Below are positions 1 to 7,659 of a stretch of 64,000 nt of DNA, piece after piece. Below the pieces are notes generated by a model. That model had not been told where the DNA came from, did not search any database, and saw only the letters and a program-made list of their open reading frames with translations. Location of the stretch: the NCBI GenBank assembly GCA_036399055.1, contig DASWNX010000018.1, positions 62,001 to 126,000 of the forward strand, in the 5' to 3' direction. A program made the position numbers and the translations under genes. Source of the stretch: Jatrophihabitans sp. (GTDB lineage: Bacteria; Actinomycetota; Actinomycetes; Mycobacteriales; Jatrophihabitantaceae). Each line of letters opens with the position of its first letter. The first letter of the stretch is position 1.

Positions 1-750
1 CGACTGCATCATCTCGACGCTGACCTCGCTCACGCTCGGCGGCACGATGGTCAGAAAGCGGAACACGCCGCCGGGCGCCGGCACGATGACCAGCGTTCCG
101 CTGGCAGCCTGGTAATAGTGGATCTCGTCCGGCGGCAGGTACCCCTCGATCCGCGCGTCGACGAGGGCGAAGGCGCGCTCGTAGGTGCTTCCCGCGAAGC
201 CGGAGCCGATCTGGCCGCGGACCGTGCTGCCGGCGCCGTCAGCGCCGATCACGAAGGGCACCCGGACTCGCTGCACTCCGCCGTCGGCGTGCTCGAGCAG
301 CACCGTGACGCCGTCGGTGCGGTCGATCTGACCGGAGAAGTCGACGTCGTCGATGCACAGCAGCCGCACCCCCCGTTCGGTCTTGCCGCCGAGGGAGTGC
401 AACCGCTCGGTGAGCAGCCGTTCGGTCTCGGGCTGGGGCAGTATCCGCGAGGCCAGCTCGGGGGCGAATCCGAAGGTGGCCAAAGCCTTCCGGTCGGAGT
501 GGTAGCTGAAGGCGTTGACCTGAACCGAGGCCTGCCGGATGCCCTCGCCCACGCCGAGATCGGTCAGGATGTCCAATGCCCGCGGCCAGAGCGAGAGAGC
601 CTTGGGCACGCTCAAGGGCTCGGCAGCCCGGTCGATGACGCGAACCCGGACACCGCGTCGCAGCAGCTCAGCGGCTGCCATCAGGCCGGTCGGACCGCTG
701 CCGACGACCAGGACGTCGCAGTCTGCGAGTGAGGGGGTTGAGCCGATCAC
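1..750 (-). CDS. FAD-dependent aromatic monooxygenase (N-terminal part, runs off window)
   Basis: The first 250 codons are present; the gene continues past base 1. The product begins with a Rossmann dinucleotide fold, GSGPTG at residues 17-22, and has a second FAD-contacting motif, GADGAGS, at 169-175. This pattern is that of the PheA/TfdB-like group that hydroxylates aromatic or polyketide substrates with NAD(P)H and O2. The GTG start lies at 750-748 and overlaps the stop of the upstream acyl-CoA synthetase (GTGA), so translation is probably coupled. It is the third gene of a leftward operon with an amide-synthase-like protein and a CoA ligase, which suggests tailoring of a secondary metabolite. 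The substrate cannot be read from sequence. Family assignment is firm. Confidence 0.85.
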   Translation of the reverse strand, partial: MIGSTPSLADCDVLVVGSGPTGLMAAAELLRRGVRVRVIDRAAEPLSVPKALSLWPRALDILTDLGVGEGIRQASVQVNAFSYHSDRKALATFGFAPELASRILPQPETERLLTERLHSLGGKTERGVRLLCIDDVDFSGQIDRTDGVTVLLEHADGGVQRVRVPFVIGADGAGSTVRGQIGSGFAGSTYERAFALVDARIEGYLPPDEIHYYQAASGTLVIVPAPGGVFRFLTIVPPSVSEVSVEMMQS

Positions 751-2321
751 GCATTCTGCCTCAGTCGCGCGTGGAGCTGGCGGGCAAGCTCGCTTCGCTG
801 CACCTTCATCGTGGCGGTTCTCGGCAGCTCGCTGAGCGACATCTGGATCGGCGGCGCCAGCTGCGGGAAGTCGGCGACGGCCAGCTGCCACCGGTCCGGA
901 TCCAACGGCAGGTCCTGCCGGGTGCACACCACCGGAAGCGGCTCCTGATTCGGGCCGGCTACCAGGACCAGCTCGGTGACCTCGGCGAGCCTGGACAGCA
1001 CCGCGTCCTCCACGGCCAGGGTGCTGTGCACGTTGGGAATCTGGTCGACTTCCCGGTCGAGCAGGTGAAGGCAACCCAGCCTGCCCCGGTAACCGACATC
1101 CATGCCGCGCCACCAGCGGCCGTCGGTCTGCCTGTCGAACCGCTCCTGCTCGCCGTAATAGGTCACAGCCCGTCCGACCGTGAAGACCTCGACGTAGCCA
1201 GGGTTCTCTTTCGACGGCGGCTTGCCGTCGCGCGAGACGATCCGGAACTTGCTGATGCCGGGCATCGCGTAACCGAGGCAGCGGCCGTTGGCCTTGTGCG
1301 CGTTGCGCCTGGTGTAACCGCGACCGACCAGCGGCCCGCACTCGCTCTGCCCGTAGATCTGGAAGAAAAACGGCATGCGTCGTTGGGAGGCCTGCAGCAG
1401 ACGGTCCATGGTCCCGGGGTGGATGGCGTCGAAAGTGGTGCTGAAGTACTTGACGTTGGCCAGCGGCCGGCGCGGGTCCTCGACCAACGGCTCCCACTCC
1501 ATGAAGGAGTTGGGATGGGTCTCCAGGAATCCCGGGCGGGTGCGGGCGAAGAGCTCGGCGACCTTGTCCGGCTCGCCGTCGTTCATGATGACCAGCGGCA
1601 TCGCGCGGGGCAGCAGCACCGCCATGGCCAGATACATCCGGGAGTGCACGTAGGACACATGCACCGCGACGGTTTCTCGTTTACGGATAAGGGACATCAG
1701 CCGGCGTTGGGGACGGAACCGGCCCCGCAGGGTTCTGGCCGAGTGCACCACCAGCTTGGGCAGTCCGGTGGTGCCCGACGTGTGAGTCATCAGCGCCGGC
1801 TCGTCCGGGTGCGGGTAGATCGGCCGCCGCCGGGGTGAACCGGCCAGCTCGGCCAGGCTGACGGCGCCGTCGCGGGATCCGCTGGCCAGCATGATCGCCG
1901 AACTGAGCTCGGTCAGCGGCTCGTCAGCGAGCGAGCCGTCGAGCTTTGCCTCGTCGGTGATGAGGTAAGGCCTGTCAAGCCGGCCCAGCAGGGCAGCGAC
2001 GCTGTCGCCGTCGAGGGCGGGGGACAGCATGACCGGCACCGCCCCCAGCCGCGCCACCGCGCTGGCCAGGATGTAGATGTCGAAGTTGCTCGCCTTGTGG
2101 ATCGCGACCTGGTCGCCGGTGCGGACGCCAGCCGCCCACAGCCGGGACCCGAAGTCCTCGACGTGCCGAGCGAGCTCGGAGACGGTGAGCTCCCGGCCGG
2201 CGTCGGGCAGGATGTCGAGGTCGTGATCCAGCGTCAGCGGGGTGCTGCCATGCTTGGCCGCGGCGTTCTCAGCGACGGCGCCCAGGTACAAGCCCTGCTT
2301 GCTGGCGGGAAAGCTGAGCAT
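747..2321 (-). CDS. AMP-dependent acyl-CoA synthetase/ligase
   Basis: This 524-aa ANL-superfamily enzyme would activate a carboxylic acid as acyl-AMP and pass it to CoA or a carrier protein. The P-loop motif THTSGTTGLPK is at 169-179, the aromatic/QSE motif reads YGQSECGP, and the C-terminal catalytic lysine is about residue 506 in TATMKVQ. The hinge region (GMDVGYRG...LLDREVDQIPN) departs from the usual GDLG/IxxxGxN wording, so it is a divergent member. I chose the ATG at 2321; an in-frame start at 2357 exists but adds only a 12-residue unconserved tail. It lies 99 bp after the NAT-like gene and overlaps the monooxygenase start. The acid is unknown. Confidence 0.82.
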   Translation of the reverse strand: MLSFPASKQGLYLGAVAENAAAKHGSTPLTLDHDLDILPDAGRELTVSELARHVEDFGSRLWAAGVRTGDQVAIHKASNFDIYILASAVARLGAVPVMLSPALDGDSVAALLGRLDRPYLITDEAKLDGSLADEPLTELSSAIMLASGSRDGAVSLAELAGSPRRRPIYPHPDEPALMTHTSGTTGLPKLVVHSARTLRGRFRPQRRLMSLIRKRETVAVHVSYVHSRMYLAMAVLLPRAMPLVIMNDGEPDKVAELFARTRPGFLETHPNSFMEWEPLVEDPRRPLANVKYFSTTFDAIHPGTMDRLLQASQRRMPFFFQIYGQSECGPLVGRGYTRRNAHKANGRCLGYAMPGISKFRIVSRDGKPPSKENPGYVEVFTVGRAVTYYGEQERFDRQTDGRWWRGMDVGYRGRLGCLHLLDREVDQIPNVHSTLAVEDAVLSRLAEVTELVLVAGPNQEPLPVVCTRQDLPLDPDRWQLAVADFPQLAPPIQMSLSELPRTATMKVQRSELARQLHARLRQNA

Positions 2322-2420
2322 AGGTGTCTCTCTCTGCTGAGATACGTTGCCGAGCACGGGCCGACAGCCGGTCGGGCGCGGTCCAGATCAGGTTGCCGGG
2401 GCGGGGCCGCCCCGGCAGGC

Positions 2421-3287
2421 TCACGCGGTGCCCGGCGCGACCGCGTAGTGCTCACGCAGGAACTGCTGGTCACCGGCGTCGAGCTTGATCCCGAAGGTGT
2501 CGCGCATCTCCTGCACGATCTCCTCGCCTGTCAGCTCCCGGCGCTCGGAGGTGCCGTCGGGATACGTCGTCATCAGGACGTTCTCCTTGAGCACCTGCCG
2601 CACCTTCTCATCGCCTCGCTGCACCACCAGCTTGCCGACGAAGATCGACTTGGGGTCGGCGTAGGAGAAGTGGTTGATCATGTCGAAGTCGATGGGGAAG
2701 TGCGCTTCGAGTCGGAACGAGTAGACGTCGAACCAGCCGTCGGCGTGCAGGCTGCGCAGAACCCAGTCCTCGCCTTCCTGGTCCAGTCGCCACGTCCAGT
2801 CAGCCACGGTCAGGGTTGCCCCGTCGGCGAACCGGATCGGCTCCAGCGGGCTCTCGTCGCCGAAGCCGGGGTCAGCCATCCACAGCTCGCCGTCCGCCTC
2901 GACCAGCAGCACCGCATGCGACCGGGTGCGGATCTGGTCGCTGCCACGGCGGACCCGGGCGATGTGGCGCACGAGCGGAAAACCGAGTCGGTCCAGCGCG
3001 GCGGCGAACAACAGGTTGGTCTCCAGGCAGCATCCGCCGCGGCCGTCCCGCACGATCTTCTGCTGCGTCGTGGGCAGATCCAGGGCGACGTGCCGGCCGG
3101 CCGTCATGTCCAGGATCTCCCAGCTGATCGACGTGGCATGCGCTCGGTGGATGCCACGCAGCGTCTCGAACGTGGTGTCCCGAGGTCCGCTGTAGCCGGT
3201 GCGGGCGAAGTAGGCGTCCAGGTCGAGCGCGTCGGCGCCCCACTCCGGGCGCGATCCGGCAGGAGCAGGCAGAACAGCGCTATCCAC
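2421..3287 (-). CDS. Arylamine N-acetyltransferase / amide synthase homologue
   Basis: The 288-aa protein carries the NAT catalytic triad: Cys87 in RGGCCLE, His124 in TRSHAVLL and Asp139 in ADPGFG. NAT enzymes move acetyl groups from acetyl-CoA to arylamines. The same fold is used as an amide synthase that releases polyketide chains onto aromatic amines (RifF in rifamycin; related proteins in manumycin-type clusters). The GTG start at 3287 has AGAGGT seven bases upstream. It is the first gene of a leftward operon with an acyl-CoA synthetase and an FAD monooxygenase and faces the acyl-CoA operon starting near 3985. That setting favours an amide-forming role in secondary metabolism over detoxification, but this is inference. 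Confidence 0.85.
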   Translation of the reverse strand: MDSAVLPAPAGSRPEWGADALDLDAYFARTGYSGPRDTTFETLRGIHRAHATSISWEILDMTAGRHVALDLPTTQQKIVRDGRGGCCLETNLLFAAALDRLGFPLVRHIARVRRGSDQIRTRSHAVLLVEADGELWMADPGFGDESPLEPIRFADGATLTVADWTWRLDQEGEDWVLRSLHADGWFDVYSFRLEAHFPIDFDMINHFSYADPKSIFVGKLVVQRGDEKVRQVLKENVLMTTYPDGTSERRELTGEEIVQEMRDTFGIKLDAGDQQFLREHYAVAPGTA

Positions 3288-3751
3288 GTGAATGACCTCT
3301 CAGTGTGGTTCGTCGAGTGCGTTACCGACCTGCGAACCACGGTGTGTCGCCTTCGGGGGCCTTCGTGAGATTTCGCAGGGCAGTGGCAGTCTGCGATAGC
3401 GGTCTAGAACGTGCCAATACCCGAGCCCGACAATAAGTCAGGTGTGGAGAAATCCATCAGGTCGAGGGGCGACGGCTTCACCCCAGCCACATCTGCGTCG
3501 CACGCCGGCCCAGCCGGCTGCGCCTGGCCAAAGCGTCCGGTGGTCGCCGGTCCGATCCGGATTTGCCAGGCCTGCAAGCAAAAACGCTGCTAGCATCCTG
3601 TCGGCCGACGTGCCGATCTCTTCAACGGGTGCCGGCCAGTGGTCACAGTGCGGCAAGATGTCGGTTTCGTACGTTCCCATGATTGCCAATGCATACGATC
3701 AGCATGACGAGCGGGCTACACACGCCGGTTATACGTGGCATGGGGGTTGAC
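3288..3751. other. Divergent intergenic region, no gene seen
   Basis: This stretch separates the leftward NAT operon from the rightward ligase operon and should hold both promoters. Open frames on both strands (for example 3438-3689 on the minus strand) lack plausible starts and resemble nothing recognisable. A TATACG hexamer near 3730 could be a -10 element for the rightward side, without a clear -35. Confidence 0.5.
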
Positions 3752-3874
3752 ATGGCTCAGCAAGTCGCGATGCTCGAGAACGAGTTGAGCGTGGCTCGGA
3801 CGTCCGGGGCTGACGCGCTCGGCGCCGCCAGCTCGTGTCAGGTGGCGGCTCCGACGCCGCCGCTGGGTTCTTGA
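3752..3874 (+). CDS. Possible 40-aa peptide, function unknown
   Basis: A short ORF starts at an ATG preceded by GGGGG with five-base spacing, a good ribosome binding site for this genome. The peptide begins MAQQVAMLENELSV and ends SCQVAAPTPPLGS: an acidic, helical-looking front and a Ser/Ala/Pro-rich tail with one Cys. It lies just ahead of the CoA-ligase operon. A leader/core layout would fit a modified-peptide precursor, but no maturation enzyme typical of such systems is visible in the window, so it may equally be a leader ORF or spurious. Confidence 0.3.
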   Translation: MAQQVAMLENELSVARTSGADALGAASSCQVAAPTPPLGS

Positions 3875-3984
3875 TGCAGCTGGTGATCGCCGCGTTCGGG
3901 GCCGACGGCCAGAGCAGGTCGACCTTCCCCCGGTGCCACTCGATCTCCTATCTTTCTTTTCCCATCGAGGTGAACTCGATCGCC

Positions 3985-5703
3985 ATGGCCATGCCCTCGG
4001 TGCAGACATCGCTGGCGCGGACTCAGGTCGGGCCGCCTGTTCAGGCAGCGGCGGTCGAAGACCCCGACACCCTCGCGAGGACTCCTCTCGACGCGTACGT
4101 GCGTCGCTGGGCTCAGCAGCGGCCGACCGAGACGGCAGTGGTCGAGACCGCCTCGCATTCTCGGCCGGAGCGGGTGCTCAGCTGGCGGGAGCTCGACGAG
4201 CAGGCTGACGCCGCGGCGGCCATGCTGCTGGAGCTCGGCGTGGCGCCCGGCGAGACGGTGGCCTGGCAGCTGCCCAACTGGGCGGAGTTCACCGTCCTGG
4301 CCGTCGCGGTGGCGCGCATCGGCGCGATCTCGTGCCCGCTGATGCCGATCTTCCGCGAACGCGAGCTGAGCTTCATGGTGGGCCGCGCCCGGGCTCGGGT
4401 GCTGGTGGCGCCGGAGGAGTTCCGCGGCCGGGACCACATCGGCCAGACTCTCGCCCTGCTCGCCGGGCCCGGGGCCGCCACTGTCGAGCACGTCGTGGTG
4501 GTGGGGGGCGGGTCCGGGCCGCTGCCCGTCGGCGGAGCCGCCCGCTGGCACCGCTACGCCGACCTGATCGGCGGGCGCGTTCCCGACCGCGCCTGCCTCG
4601 ACGCGCGCCGCCCCGCGCCGGACGCGCTCGCTCAGCTGCTGTTCACCTCGGGGACCTCCGGCGAGCCCAAGGGTGTGTTGCACCGGATGGAGACCCTGAC
4701 CAGGGCGGCTGGAATGCAGGTCAGGCACCTTGGCCTGACCCGCGCGGACCGGGTCTTCATCCCCTCTCCGCTGGCCCATCAGACCGGGTTCCTGTACGGC
4801 ATGTGGCTGGCGATCACGCTGGGCGTCGCGCAGATCCTGCAACCGGTGTGGAACGGGCCGGCCGCCCTGGACGCCCTGCGCCGCTGGGAGGGCACCTTCA
4901 CCCAGGCGGCCACCCCGTTCCTGGCCGACCTGGTGGGCGCGGTCGAGCGAACCGGTCAGCAGCCCGAGGCGCTGCGGATCTTCGTGGCGACCGGCGCCGC
5001 CGTGCCCCGAGCGCTGGCCGAGCGGGCCACCCGAGAGCTGGGCGCCGCGGTGTGCGGGGCGTGGGGCACCACCGAGACCTGCCTGGGCACCCTGGCCGCG
5101 CCTGGCGACGAGGCCGCCCTGGTGTGGGGGACCGACGGGCGTGCCCTCAGCGGGGTCGGCGTCCGGGTGGTCGACGGCGAGGGCGCCGTCCTGGGCCCTG
5201 GGCAGGAAGGGCACTTCGAGGTCACCAGCAGGTGCCTGTTCGCCGGCTATCTCGACCGTCCGGAGTGGACCGCGCAGGCCATGACCGCGGATGGGTGGTA
5301 CCGCAGCGGTGACCTGGCGGTGATCGATGAGCGCGGCTTCGTCCGCATCACCGGCCGGGTCAAGGACGTGGTCAACCGGGGTGGCGAGAAGGTGCCGGTC
5401 GCCGAGATCGAGCAGTTGCTGCATCTGCATCCGGCGATCCGGGAGGCTGTCATCGTCGCGATGCCCGACGAGCGGCTCGGTGAGCGGGCCTGCGCGTTCG
5501 TGGTCGCGGCCGATGACCTCGACCGTGCCCTTGACCTCGATGAGCTGCGGCGTTTTCTCGACTCGCGACAGGTGGCGATCCAGTACTGGCCTGAGCGGCT
5601 GGAGCTGCTGGCCGAATTGCCGAGGAACCCGGCGGGCAAAGTGCAGAAGTACCTGCTCCGCGAGTGGATCAGGGAATTGACCGACGGTGAGGTGCGGCAG
5701 TGA
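3985..5703 (+). CDS. Cyclohexanecarboxylate-type acyl-CoA ligase
   Basis: A 572-aa ANL ligase with P-loop TSGTSGEPKG at 221-230, WGTTE as the aromatic motif, YRSGDLA and RITGRVKDVVNRGGE hinge motifs, and catalytic Lys552 in NPAGKVQK. Overall wording resembles the AliA-like cyclohexanecarboxylate and 2,3-dihydroxybenzoate-AMP ligases. The start is uncertain: the frame is open from 3835, and I took the first of two ATGs (3985, 3991) because similarity to ligases begins soon after. It heads a tight operon with an acyl-CoA dehydrogenase, an enoyl-reductase-type SDR and a dienoyl-CoA reductase. It would supply the CoA ester those enzymes then oxidise and reduce. The substrate (shikimate-derived or other alicyclic acid) is inferred. 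Confidence 0.8.
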   Translation: MAMPSVQTSLARTQVGPPVQAAAVEDPDTLARTPLDAYVRRWAQQRPTETAVVETASHSRPERVLSWRELDEQADAAAAMLLELGVAPGETVAWQLPNWAEFTVLAVAVARIGAISCPLMPIFRERELSFMVGRARARVLVAPEEFRGRDHIGQTLALLAGPGAATVEHVVVVGGGSGPLPVGGAARWHRYADLIGGRVPDRACLDARRPAPDALAQLLFTSGTSGEPKGVLHRMETLTRAAGMQVRHLGLTRADRVFIPSPLAHQTGFLYGMWLAITLGVAQILQPVWNGPAALDALRRWEGTFTQAATPFLADLVGAVERTGQQPEALRIFVATGAAVPRALAERATRELGAAVCGAWGTTETCLGTLAAPGDEAALVWGTDGRALSGVGVRVVDGEGAVLGPGQEGHFEVTSRCLFAGYLDRPEWTAQAMTADGWYRSGDLAVIDERGFVRITGRVKDVVNRGGEKVPVAEIEQLLHLHPAIREAVIVAMPDERLGERACAFVVAADDLDRALDLDELRRFLDSRQVAIQYWPERLELLAELPRNPAGKVQKYLLREWIRELTDGEVRQ

Positions 5704-6848
5704 CAGGGATCGACGAGGCCGGGATCCAGGCAGTGCTCGCGGAGGTCGAGGCGTTCGTCCGCGGGCCGGGCGAGGAGTACGCGGCTGAGATAGAGCAGTC
5801 CGGCATGGTTGCGGACAAGCTGTGGGCCGACCTGCGCGACCGCGGGTTCCTGCGGCTGGCGGCGCCTGTCGAGTACGGCGGCCGCGGCATCCCGTTCTCC
5901 CGCTACCTCGAAGTGCTGGAGCTGATCTCGATGTCGCACGCGTCGGTGCGAATGATCGTGCACGTGTGCAACGGCGTCTGGCGCTCGATGGACCAGTTCG
6001 CCACCGACGCCCAGCGCGAGCGGTTCGTGCTGCCACAGGTCGCCGGTGACCTCAGGGTCGCGTTCACCCTCACCGAGCCCACCGCCGGCACCGGCGCGGA
6101 CCTGCGCAGCAGCGTCGAGCGGGAGGGTGAGACCTATTACCTCTCCGGTGAGAAGCATCTGATCACCTTCGGCGTGAGCTGCGACTACTGGCTGCTGTTC
6201 GCGCGGCTGGCCGGAACCAGCGGCAAGGACGGCACATTGGCGCTGCTGGTCGACCGAGACGCCCCAGGGGTGATCGTGGAGTCGATGTCGGGCACCATGG
6301 GCGTGCGCGGCACCGACCATGCCCGGCTGGTCTTCAACCGCACCCCGGTGCCGGTCGCCAACCGGCTCGGCGACGAGGGCAGCGGACTGGACGTCGCGCT
6401 CGGCGGATTCCTCACACCCAGCCGGATCGCGGTGGCGATGTCCTGCGTCGGCCTGGCCCGACGGGCGCAGGAGCTCGCGGTCGAGCACGCGCGCGCCCGC
6501 ACCACGTTCGGCAAGCCGCTGGCCGCCCGGCAGGCGATCTCGTTCGCCCTCGCGGAGAACGCCGCCGACATCGAGGCTGCTCGTCAGCTGACCCTCTACG
6601 CCGCCCGCCAGTGGGAGGACGGTGACGTCCGGGCCGGCTCGCTGTCCTCGATGGCGAAGCTGACGGCGGTCGACATGCTCACCCGGGTCACGGACAAGGC
6701 GCTGCAGGTGCACGGCGGCATCGGCTTCTGGGAGTCCAGCACGATCGAGCGGGTCTACCGCGACGCGCGAGCGCAACGGTTCGAGGAGGGCACCAACGAG
6801 ATTCAGAAGACCGTTATCGCCCGCGAGGTGCTGGGGTCTGTCCAGTGA
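5700..6848 (+). CDS. Acyl-CoA dehydrogenase
   Basis: The 382-aa product is full length for an FAD acyl-CoA dehydrogenase, which makes an alpha,beta double bond and passes electrons to ETF. Visible family signatures are [14 protein letters not shown] near 120-135, the R-x-FG-x-P substrate/FAD segment ([14 protein letters not shown]) and the C-terminal [10 protein letters not shown]...[17 protein letters not shown]. The GTG start overlaps the ligase stop by four bases (GTGA) and the stop overlaps the next gene the same way, so the operon is translationally coupled. In a cyclohexanecarboxyl-CoA-like route, such an enzyme would introduce or rearrange ring unsaturation. Acyl specificity cannot be judged. 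Confidence 0.9.
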   Translation: MTGIDEAGIQAVLAEVEAFVRGPGEEYAAEIEQSGMVADKLWADLRDRGFLRLAAPVEYGGRGIPFSRYLEVLELISMSHASVRMIVHVCNGVWRSMDQFATDAQRERFVLPQVAGDLRVAFTLTEPTAGTGADLRSSVEREGETYYLSGEKHLITFGVSCDYWLLFARLAGTSGKDGTLALLVDRDAPGVIVESMSGTMGVRGTDHARLVFNRTPVPVANRLGDEGSGLDVALGGFLTPSRIAVAMSCVGLARRAQELAVEHARARTTFGKPLAARQAISFALAENAADIEAARQLTLYAARQWEDGDVRAGSLSSMAKLTAVDMLTRVTDKALQVHGGIGFWESSTIERVYRDARAQRFEEGTNEIQKTVIAREVLGSVQ

Positions 6849-7657
6849 GCCACCAAGGCGGCTATTCCGGCAGAGTCGCCGTCATCACCGGCAGCTCGCG
6901 CGGTATCGGGCGGGCGGTGGCGCTCACGCTGGCCGCCGGCGGCGCCTCGGTCGTGGTCAATTACCGCAAGAACGCCGATCGGGCCCAGCAGACCCTTGAG
7001 GAGATCGAGAAGGCCGGCGGCCAGGCGATCGCCGTGCAGGCCGACGTCGAGCAGCCTGAGGAGATCCAGGCGCTGTTCGACGCGGCCCGGACGAGGTTCG
7101 GCCGGTTGGACTTCTTCGTGTGCAACGCCGCGGCGAGCTCGTTCAAGAACATCGCCGATCTCAAGCAGCACCACCTGGACCGCTCGTACGCGATGAACGT
7201 GCGCGCCTTCGTGCTCGGCGCGCAACAGGCCGTGCGGCTGATGGACGACGGGGGGCGGATCGTCGCGCTGTCCAGCTACGGCAGCATCCGGGCCTACCCG
7301 ACCTACGCCAACCTCGGCGCCGCCAAGGCTGCCATCGAGGCGTGGGTCCGTTACATGGCCGTGGAGTTCGCGCCCAAGAGGATCAACGTCAACGCCGTCA
7401 ACGGCGGCATCATCGACTCGGACTCGTCGGAGTTCTTCTACCAGGTCCCCGGCATGGCACCGCTGTCGAAGGTGCTGCCCAAGATCCCGGCTGCTCGGAT
7501 GGGAACCGTGCAGGAGGTCGCCGACAGCGTCGTCTTCCTGCTGTCCTCGGCCTCGACCTACATCACCGGGCAGACGATCGTCGTCGACGGTGGCCTCTCG
7601 GTGGTCGCGCCGCCGTTCGCCGAGGATCTTGGCCCGCCATTGGCTTGGGACAGCTGA
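6845..7657 (+). CDS. SDR-family enoyl reductase (FabL/ChcA-like)
   Basis: This 270-aa short-chain dehydrogenase has the cofactor motif TGSSRGIG at 15-22, CNAAA near 93 and a catalytic Tyr154 followed by Lys161. The spacing is Y-x6-K, typical of enoyl-ACP/CoA reductases such as FabL, rather than the Y-x3-K of ketoreductases. ChcA, the SDR that reduces 1-cyclohexenylcarbonyl-CoA in ansatrienin and phoslactomycin producers, is a relevant relative. Its GTG start overlaps the acyl-CoA dehydrogenase stop. The most likely job is reduction of a C=C bond in a CoA thioester made by the two upstream enzymes. A FabL-like housekeeping role is the alternative. Confidence 0.8.
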   Translation: MSHQGGYSGRVAVITGSSRGIGRAVALTLAAGGASVVVNYRKNADRAQQTLEEIEKAGGQAIAVQADVEQPEEIQALFDAARTRFGRLDFFVCNAAASSFKNIADLKQHHLDRSYAMNVRAFVLGAQQAVRLMDDGGRIVALSSYGSIRAYPTYANLGAAKAAIEAWVRYMAVEFAPKRINVNAVNGGIIDSDSSEFFYQVPGMAPLSKVLPKIPAARMGTVQEVADSVVFLLSSASTYITGQTIVVDGGLSVVAPPFAEDLGPPLAWDS

Positions 7658-7659
7658 GC

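Noticed and set aside
3438..3689. Minus-strand ORF of 83 codons in the divergent promoter region
   Set aside because: No ribosome site, no recognisable domain, and an overlapping plus-strand ORF is equally plausible by length alone.
3838..6036. A 732-codon open frame on the minus strand opposite the CoA ligase and acyl-CoA dehydrogenase
   Set aside because: Arg/Gly/Pro-rich shadow with no domain; the plus-strand frames carry complete enzyme motifs.
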